Assembly: GCA_002469525.1 (NCBI GenBank)
Contig: DKME01000009.1
Coordinates: 1 to 5,815, forward strand
Direction of reading: 5' to 3'
Source of the DNA: Actinobacteria bacterium UBA7422
GTDB lineage: Bacteria; Actinomycetota; Actinomycetes; S36-B12
Length of the DNA: 5,815 nt
A program made the translations under genes and the position numbers. This document shows positions 1 through 4,999 of this stretch, one piece after another. Within the stretch, counting starts at the first letter, position 1. Every line of letters starts with the position of its first letter. Below the pieces are notes generated by a model. It worked only from the letters and a program-made list of their open reading frames with translations. It ran no database searches and had not been told where the DNA came from.

Positions 1-911
1 TGGACTCGAAATATTTCTTGCCCAGCGGACATGCCCCATGCAATGGGTATCCGCATATCTGGGGGGCTGGCTTGCGCAATGGTCGATCCGTCAACGAATT
101 CGACCATGGAATGGACTATTGACTGAGGGTGCACGGTCACTTCGATGTCGGCGAATGGGACGTCGAAGAGCAGATGTGCCTCAATTACTTCAAGCCCCTT
201 ATTCACAAGCGTTGCTGAATTAACGGTAACAAGAGGCCCCATTTTCCACGTCGGGTGGGCCAACGCCTGTTCAACACTCACCTGTTCCAATTCCGCGCGC
301 GTCTTTCCCAGGAACGGGCCGCCACTTGCAGTGATGACAAGCTTGCGCACCTCGTCCCGGCGCCCCGCTAGTAAGCATTGAGCAATTGCAGAATGTTCTG
401 AATCAACGGGGATAATTTGTCCCTCGGTTGCCAACCCTTTGACCAGGTCGCCGCCAATAATGAGGGACTCCTTATTGGCAAGCGCCAATCGATTGCCGCT
501 TGCCAGTGTTTCCAAAGTAGCCCGCAAGCCCGCGGCACCGGCAATTGCATTAAGCACGACATCCACATTGAGCCGTGCCAGATCCTCTGGAGCGCTCGGC
601 CCAATTACTAATTCGGGCAACGCGTGATTACCTTCGGCGAATCCCCGATCTTTGACACCCGCGAGTAGATGCATTTGTACGTCCTGGGCGTAAGTCCCCC
701 GGGTGACACCAACGACATCCACTTCAAACTCAAGCGCAGCCTGTGCCAAAGTCTGTGCATTGGCTCCTGTCGCGCATAACGCGACAACCTTGAAGCGATC
801 AGGATTACGGCGGATAATGTCGAGGGCTTGCACACCGATCGAGCCGGTGCTGCCAAGAATCACAACTCGTATTGGTCCAAGGCCGCGGGTAACCGTGCTG
901 GATTGATTCAC
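1..911 (-). CDS. dxr: 1-deoxy-D-xylulose 5-phosphate reductoisomerase (Dxr/IspC), 3' end cut by window edge
   Basis: Dxr converts 1-deoxy-D-xylulose 5-phosphate to 2-C-methyl-D-erythritol 4-phosphate with NADPH and a divalent metal, the committed step of the cytosolic MEP isoprenoid pathway. The reading frame is absent from simple start-to-stop lists because it leaves the window without a stop. It is open for 303 codons. Visible motifs are the NADPH loop LGSTGSIG (residues 19-26), LANKESL (144-150), the metal site PVDSEHSAI with D170 and E172, ASGGPF (195-200), HPTWKMG (219-225, the flexible active-site loop), NKGLEVIEA with N237, K238 and metal ligand E241, and HPQSIVHSMV (261-270). Roughly 90 residues of the C-terminal helical domain are missing, judged from the usual length of about 390-400. 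The start is GTG at 911: an in-frame TGA lies 24 bases upstream and no other usable start precedes the NADPH motif. No Shine-Dalgarno sequence sits at normal spacing. It is divergent from gabT and metabolically unrelated to it. Confidence 0.96.
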   Translation of the reverse strand, partial: MNQSSTVTRGLGPIRVVILGSTGSIGVQALDIIRRNPDRFKVVALCATGANAQTLAQAALEFEVDVVGVTRGTYAQDVQMHLLAGVKDRGFAEGNHALPELVIGPSAPEDLARLNVDVVLNAIAGAAGLRATLETLASGNRLALANKESLIIGGDLVKGLATEGQIIPVDSEHSAIAQCLLAGRRDEVRKLVITASGGPFLGKTRAELEQVSVEQALAHPTWKMGPLVTVNSATLVNKGLEVIEAHLLFDVPFADIEVTVHPQSIVHSMVEFVDGSTIAQASPPDMRIPIAWGMSAGQEIFRV

Positions 912-918
912 ACCTGAC

Positions 919-924
919 AGTTTA
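919..924 (-). promoter_or_regulatory. Possible -10 box for leaderless dxr transcription
   Basis: Read on the minus strand this is TAAACT, matching the TAnnnT -10 pattern used by many actinobacterial promoters. Seven bases separate it from the first base of the dxr GTG start, which is the spacing expected if transcription begins at the start codon itself. That would account for the lack of a Shine-Dalgarno sequence. No good -35 box is seen; the hexamer 17 bases further upstream is GGAGAT. This is inference from position and a short motif, so confidence is low. Confidence 0.3.
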
Positions 925-948
925 GGAGATCAGGGGTCTGCATCTCCT
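924..948. promoter_or_regulatory. Inverted repeat or hairpin in the dxr-gabT divergent region
   Basis: The arms AGGAGAT (924-930) and ATCTCCT (942-948) are perfectly complementary over 7 bp. Inside them three more pairs form (CAG with CTG on the minus strand), leaving one bulged base and a four-base loop, so 10 bp in total. As DNA it could be an operator: it touches the candidate dxr -10 box and covers the spacer and -35 region. As RNA it would be a leader hairpin for whichever gene is transcribed through it. There is no following T-run on either strand, so it is not a rho-independent terminator. No binding protein can be named from the sequence. Confidence 0.45.
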
Positions 949-959
949 TCATTCACCCC

Positions 960-965
960 TATGCT
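960..965 (+). promoter_or_regulatory. Weak candidate -10 box for gabT
   Basis: TATGCT fits the TAnnnT pattern and lies 56 bases before the gabT ATG, leaving a leader of about 50 bases. The hexamer 17 bases upstream (TCTGCA) is a poor -35. It is listed because this short divergent region should carry a gabT promoter if gabT is not read through from elsewhere, and no better box is visible. Confidence 0.2.
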
Positions 966-1010
966 TAGAAAGCAAAGACTAGATATCCACCGCTGTACAT
1001 CGACAGCTAG

Positions 1011-1016
1011 AAGGAA
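1011..1016 (+). promoter_or_regulatory. Ribosome binding site of gabT
   Basis: AAGGAA lies five bases before the ATG at 1022 and supports that start over the later in-frame ATG (residue 8). Just upstream, GCTGT (992-996) and ACAGC (1003-1007) form a 5-bp inverted repeat with a six-base spacer that ends three bases before this site. Confidence 0.75.
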
Positions 1017-1021
1017 AACCC

Positions 1022-2371
1022 ATGACAATTGCAGCCGAGCGCATGATCAATGGAGTCAATCAAGAGCGCAAATTGGTGACGAACCTCCCAGGTCCACACT
1101 CCCTGGCACTGTTGGCCCGCAAGGAGAATGCTGTTTCCTCAGGAGTGGGCATTGGACTCCCTGTATTCATAACAAAAGCCGGTGGAGGGATCTTGGTTGA
1201 TGCCGACGGAAACTCACTCATTGACATGGGATCTGGAATTGCAGTCACAACGGTTGGTAACGCGAACCCCGAAGTTGCCAGTCGTGTTGTAGAACAGGTT
1301 GCAAACTTCACGCACACCTGTTTCATGGTTACCCCCTACGCCGGCTACGTAGAAGTGTGTGAGGCACTCAATGAACTCACGCCCGGTGATCACGACAAGC
1401 GAAGTGCACTTTTTAATTCGGGTGCCGAAGCCGTTGAAAACGCTGTCAAGATCGCTCGCGCTTTTACAGGCCGTCAAGCAGTCGTAGTTGTTGAACATGG
1501 CTACCATGGTCGGACAAACCTCACCATGGGGATGACCGCAAAAAATATGCCCTACAAGCATTCCTTTGGACCTTTCGCACCTGAGATTTACAGAGTTCCG
1601 GTTTCCTACCCTTTCCACGACGGCCCCCACACCGGCACAGAAGTTGCTGATTGGGCGATCTCACGCATGGAAAAGGAAGTCGGCGCCGAAAACATTGCGG
1701 CAATCGTTGTTGAACCTATTTTGGGTGAGGGCGGTTTCATTGTGCCCGCCCCCGGTTACTTCAAAGCTGTCGCAGATTTCGCACAGGCTAACGGGATTGT
1801 TTTCGTCGCAGACGAAATCCAATCCGGATTCGCGCGGACCGGTGATTGGTTTGCCAGCGAATTTGAAGGTGTCGTGCCGGATTTAATCACCACGGCAAAA
1901 GGTATTGCCGGCGGGATGCCTCTCGCGGCGGTCACCGGTCGAGCCGAAATCATGGATTCAGTGCACGCCGGTGGGCTTGGTGGCACCTACGGAGGAAACC
2001 CTGTTGCCTGCGCGGCCGCACTTGGCTCAATCGCTTGGATGAAAGAAAATAACGCCCGTCAGATCGCCAAAGATATCGAGGCAATCATGTTGCCACGCCT
2101 AGCCGACATGCAAATTAATCATCCGACTATAGGAGACATTCGCGGGCGAGGCGCCATGATTGCAATTGAATTAGTCAAACCCGGCACCATGGAACCCGAT
2201 GCTGCACGTACCGCTGCACTCAATAAGTACTGCCACCAGCATGGCGTTGTCACTCTCACCGCTGGTACGTACGGAAACGTCTTCAGATTCCTGCCACCGC
2301 TGACCATGCCGGTAGCACTTTTGGAAGAGGCGCTCGGAATCCTTGAAGCAGCTTTTGAAGCAACCGCCTAG
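1022..2371 (+). CDS. gabT: 4-aminobutyrate--2-oxoglutarate transaminase (GabT)
   Basis: GabT moves the amino group of GABA to 2-oxoglutarate, giving succinate semialdehyde and glutamate. It is a cytosolic, PLP-dependent class III (fold type I) aminotransferase. The 449 residues are full length for the family. Visible features are the phosphate-binding NSGAEAVEN (132-140), HGYHGRTN (159-166) with the aromatic Y161 that stacks on PLP, E231 in VVEPILGEGGF, the PLP-pyridine aspartate D264 in ADEIQSGFARTG, the Schiff-base lysine K293 in TTAKG, GGTYGGNP (320-327), and R422 in FRFLPP near the substrate carboxylate site. The sequence agrees closely with my recollection of mycobacterial GabT, including SGVG, LPVF, FTHTCFMVTPY and RGRGAMIA blocks. 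The ATG is supported by a ribosome binding site. The gene stands alone on its strand here, divergent from dxr and convergent with the ureohydrolase, and takes the GABA that the neighbouring polyamine genes would generate. Related omega-amino acid transaminase activity (for example 5-aminovalerate) cannot be excluded. Confidence 0.95.
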   Translation: MTIAAERMINGVNQERKLVTNLPGPHSLALLARKENAVSSGVGIGLPVFITKAGGGILVDADGNSLIDMGSGIAVTTVGNANPEVASRVVEQVANFTHTCFMVTPYAGYVEVCEALNELTPGDHDKRSALFNSGAEAVENAVKIARAFTGRQAVVVVEHGYHGRTNLTMGMTAKNMPYKHSFGPFAPEIYRVPVSYPFHDGPHTGTEVADWAISRMEKEVGAENIAAIVVEPILGEGGFIVPAPGYFKAVADFAQANGIVFVADEIQSGFARTGDWFASEFEGVVPDLITTAKGIAGGMPLAAVTGRAEIMDSVHAGGLGGTYGGNPVACAAALGSIAWMKENNARQIAKDIEAIMLPRLADMQINHPTIGDIRGRGAMIAIELVKPGTMEPDAARTAALNKYCHQHGVVTLTAGTYGNVFRFLPPLTMPVALLEEALGILEAAFEATA

Positions 2372-2387
2372 CCTTTACAGAGACGTT

Positions 2388-3413
2388 TCACTCCCCCGGA
2401 ATTCTTCCATCGAGAAGCGGCTGACTCGGATCCCACGTTGTTCCATACTTGTGATCTTTTCTGCGCCTAGCAATAGCGCTCAATGCTTCTAGGACAACAC
2501 GATTTCCCAGAAGTGCAGTGATATCTGCGTGGTCAAATGGCGGAGAAACTTCGACAATGTCCATTCCCACTACCGGCAGTTCATAGCAAATCCTTCGAAC
2601 AGCGTCGAGGAGTTCACGCGCACTTAAACCGCCGGGTTCGGGAGTCCCAGTTCCTGGGGCATGGCCCGGGTCACACACGTCGATATCAACGCTAAGAAAA
2701 ATTCCGTCACATTCACTTAAAGCGATCTCGAATGCTTCGGTCAAGCAGTCTGCTAAACCACGCGTGACAATTTCCGTCATCTCGTAGGAACGCATGCCTT
2801 GCTCTGCCATCCATCCCAAGGTCTCGGGTTCTGGCCAATACCCTCGAAGTCCAATTTGCAGGAACCTGTCCCCACGAATTGCACCCGACTCAATGAGCCT
2901 GCGCATTGGTTGCCCATGACCAATGAGTGATCCGAAAGTGATGTCACCCGTGTCCGCGTGAGCATCAAAATGAATCACTGCTATTTTTCCCCATCCGTGG
3001 GCACGGGCTACGCCTGTTGCATCAGGCCAGGTGATCGTGTGATCTCCACCAAGGACAATCGGAATGGCACCGGATTGCGCAATCTTTTCAATTTCGACCT
3101 CTAGGTCAGCGCACGATCTTGCAGCATCCCCACTGTAAAGCTCAACGTCACCGGCGTCGACAACGCTGAGGTCCTTGAGACCGTCGACACGCATGGCCAA
3201 AGAGGGACGACTTCCGTCGTGCTCCAAATAGCAAGCCGCTCGGAGCGCTTGCGGGCCAAAGCGCGCACCCGCGCGGTATGACGTCCCACCGTCAAACGGA
3301 GCTCCCACAATCACAATGTCGGCGTTCTCAAATGTCGACGGTTCGCCGAGATCGCATTCAGGGACACCCAAAAACGTGTAATTTGGCCCAAACTGACTTC
3401 CGTATCTCGCCAT
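2388..3413 (-). CDS. speB: Ureohydrolase of the agmatinase/guanidinobutyrase family
   Basis: Members of the arginase/agmatinase superfamily use a binuclear metal centre (usually Mn2+, sometimes Ni2+) to split urea from a guanidino substrate in the cytosol. All ligand positions are present: H125 in GGDHT, D150, H152 and D154 in DAHAD, D243 and D245 in SVDIDVCDP. H166 (IGHG) and E288 (MDIVEVSP) match catalytic positions of agmatinases, and GTGTPEPGG (254-262) is the usual active-site loop. At 341 residues it is complete and somewhat longer than E. coli SpeB (306). The ATG at 3413 is preceded by GTAGGG at seven bases, an imperfect ribosome site. It follows the FAD oxidase by 58 bp and is probably co-transcribed with it. 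The family call is firm but the substrate is not: agmatine (giving putrescine) is the default, while 4-guanidinobutyrate (giving GABA for the adjacent GabT) fits the context equally well. The symbol speB is used only because this family usually carries it. Confidence 0.9.
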   Translation of the reverse strand: MARYGSQFGPNYTFLGVPECDLGEPSTFENADIVIVGAPFDGGTSYRAGARFGPQALRAACYLEHDGSRPSLAMRVDGLKDLSVVDAGDVELYSGDAARSCADLEVEIEKIAQSGAIPIVLGGDHTITWPDATGVARAHGWGKIAVIHFDAHADTGDITFGSLIGHGQPMRRLIESGAIRGDRFLQIGLRGYWPEPETLGWMAEQGMRSYEMTEIVTRGLADCLTEAFEIALSECDGIFLSVDIDVCDPGHAPGTGTPEPGGLSARELLDAVRRICYELPVVGMDIVEVSPPFDHADITALLGNRVVLEALSAIARRRKDHKYGTTWDPSQPLLDGRIPGE

Positions 3414-3471
3414 GCCACAACCCTACTCGCAATGATCGCAACTTCAGGAAGCGAAACTCAAGGAGGAAAAC

Positions 3472-4884
3472 TCAAGAATCAAAACCGAGGCCGAGCGAAT
3501 CAAGTACACGCAGCCATAGGTTCCGCTTCCCATTCTCTCGGTCTGCCTTTTGTAACGACTTTGTTGTCCACGTGATTACCCAACTGCGAAAAGGTTCCGG
3601 CGGAAATGGCAAGGGTTTTGACTTCACCATGTGAAGCCGAGTTCGCTCGGTATCGCGGTTCTCCACGAGGTCAAGGGATGTCAGGGCAGCAAATCGTGAT
3701 GCCCCAACACCTAGGCCGGTAAATCCAGCGACGTACACCGTTTTACCTTTATGTGCCTTTCCCCAGAAGGCACTAAACCGGGAGCACGTATCAATCGCAC
3801 CGCCCCATCCGTGCGTGAAATTCACCTGATCTAACTGTGGGAAGGTTTGGACGAAATGGTCGGCCAGCCTTGCGAAGGATTCGGTGTCACTGTCAAACTC
3901 AGGCTTGACCCCGTCCTTTCCACGGTAGATCGCGTCGTAGCCGCCAAAAAGTATCCGACCGTCTTGCGTCACTCGGTAATAGTGGAACTGGTTGCCGGCA
4001 TCCCCAACCCCTTCCCGGTCGAGCCAGCCAATTGATTCACGCTCGGCTGTAGTGAGCGGTTCGGTCACCAATACGTAGTCATACACGGGAACGATTAAAT
4101 GTTTGAGCCTTTTCAACAGCGGCGGATAGGCGTTAGTTGCCAGAACAACCCGTGGTCCGGTGGCACTATGCGCTCCGACATGTACCCGCACATTGGTACC
4201 GAGGTCTTCAAGCCCCGTGACTTGTGAGTTTTCGCAGATAGTGACACCAAATCGATCCAACTCCTTTGCCAGTCCCCATGCCAGTCTGGCGGGGTCTGCC
4301 ACTGCAACGTCGGGGTCCAGTAATGCTCCCAGATAGATCGGTGAATTAATTCGCGACCGAATTTGCTCAGCGGTCAAGTACTCGCAGTGAACACCCAGCT
4401 CAAGCATCTCCGCGTGAACTTCTGCTAATTCAATAGCTTGATACTCCTGTGTTGCCACGTCGATTTCACCACTCACCAGCCAATCGCACTCGATCCCAAA
4501 TTGGGATATGCGATCTCCAATTTCCGCTAGATTCTTGGATCCCAAACGCAAAAGTTCCGGCATCTCTTTTGGCCACCTTGAAAGCCCATTACTAAAGCCG
4601 TGGGTCAAAGATGCAGCTACAAAGCCACCGTTTCGCCCGGTAGCACCGCAGGCTATGCGTTCGGACTCCAAGACAACGATCCGCCAATTTGGGTGCTCAA
4701 GGGCCGCTTCAAGTGCTGTCCACAAACCGGTAAAGCCCGCACCGACGACTATGAGGTCTGCCGACACGTTCGAGGTCAAGGGTGGCTGTGCTTCGGGACG
4801 ATCAGGATTATCAAGCCAATAACTTTCCAGAGTGAGGCTTGCTGTTTTTTCGTACCCTTTTTTTGAGGGTTCGCTTGTAAACAT
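3472..4884 (-). CDS. FAD-dependent oxidoreductase of the DAO family, PuuB-like polyamine oxidase
   Basis: This is a D-amino-acid-oxidase-fold flavoenzyme, probably oxidising a polyamine or its gamma-glutamyl derivative to an aldehyde plus ammonia and hydrogen peroxide. The Rossmann FAD motif is at 47-53 (VGAGFTG; G48, G50, G53), followed by E73 at the strand end for the ribose and GATGRNGGF (80-88), the flavin-contact segment typical of the family. DPARLAWGL (197-205), VPVYDYVLVTEPL (265-277), HGWGGAIDTCSRF (358-370) and GFTGLGVGASRF (387-398) are further conserved-looking blocks, and the tail KPLPFPPEP plus LGLGFDS matches actinobacterial homologues I recall. No signal peptide or Tat motif precedes the fold, so it is cytosolic. 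At 470 residues it is longer than E. coli PuuB (426) but complete. It lies between a polyamine permease and a ureohydrolase in the same direction, which supports the polyamine role. A deaminating oxidase for another amine remains possible. A7 and A6 runs fall within codons 7-14. Confidence 0.88.
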   Translation of the reverse strand: MFTSEPSKKGYEKTASLTLESYWLDNPDRPEAQPPLTSNVSADLIVVGAGFTGLWTALEAALEHPNWRIVVLESERIACGATGRNGGFVAASLTHGFSNGLSRWPKEMPELLRLGSKNLAEIGDRISQFGIECDWLVSGEIDVATQEYQAIELAEVHAEMLELGVHCEYLTAEQIRSRINSPIYLGALLDPDVAVADPARLAWGLAKELDRFGVTICENSQVTGLEDLGTNVRVHVGAHSATGPRVVLATNAYPPLLKRLKHLIVPVYDYVLVTEPLTTAERESIGWLDREGVGDAGNQFHYYRVTQDGRILFGGYDAIYRGKDGVKPEFDSDTESFARLADHFVQTFPQLDQVNFTHGWGGAIDTCSRFSAFWGKAHKGKTVYVAGFTGLGVGASRFAALTSLDLVENRDTERTRLHMVKSKPLPFPPEPFRSWVITWTTKSLQKADRENGKRNLWLRVLDSLGLGFDS

Positions 4885-4889
4885 GTGGG

Positions 4890-4895
4890 TTCCTT
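4890..4895 (-). promoter_or_regulatory. Ribosome binding site of the FAD oxidoreductase
   Basis: On the minus strand this reads AAGGAA, five bases before the ATG at 4884, and it fixes that start. Its last two upstream bases (4894-4895) also belong to the adjoining inverted repeat, so protein bound there or an RNA stem would limit ribosome access. Confidence 0.7.
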
Positions 4896-4913
4896 ACGTT
4901 GAAGTTAACGTAA
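4894..4913. promoter_or_regulatory. Perfect 7-bp inverted repeat, operator candidate upstream of the FAD oxidoreductase
   Basis: TTACGTT (4894-4900) and AACGTAA (4907-4913) are exact reverse complements with a six-base spacer, a 20-bp palindrome typical in size of a dimeric repressor site. It starts ten bases from the ATG and overlaps the ribosome binding site. A related sequence, ACGTTCAACTAAC at 4954-4966, resembles ACGTTGAAGTTAAC at 4896-4909, so there may be two sites about 58 bp apart. The rest of the 115-bp gap (4885-4999) shows no strong promoter and no terminator, so read-through from potC is likely. I do not recognise the site as that of any specific regulator. Confidence 0.45.
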
Positions 4914-4999
4914 CAAGCCAGACCGAGCGCCTGACTTTCCCACCAATCCCTTCACGTTCAACTAACTCGCACCGGGTAATTCACGCCGGCGGTTTTAGA

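Noticed and set aside
1..911. dxr as a truncated pseudogene
   Set aside because: The frame is intact with all catalytic motifs up to the window edge; the missing C-terminus is simply outside the window.
1214..1630. A 138-codon minus-strand frame inside gabT
   Set aside because: It is antisense to a well-supported gene, has no recognisable motif and is explained by the codon pattern of gabT.
3278..3634. A 118-codon plus-strand frame across the ureohydrolase-oxidase junction
   Set aside because: The product is an arginine- and serine-rich low-complexity sequence opposite two real genes, with no family resemblance. The AGGAGG at 3461-3466 lies inside it rather than before its start.
4960..4999. 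A terminator after the permease stop
   Set aside because: CGCCGGCG is palindromic and an imperfect ACCG/CGGT pairing exists, but there is no stable extended stem and no T-run, so the downstream genes can be read through.
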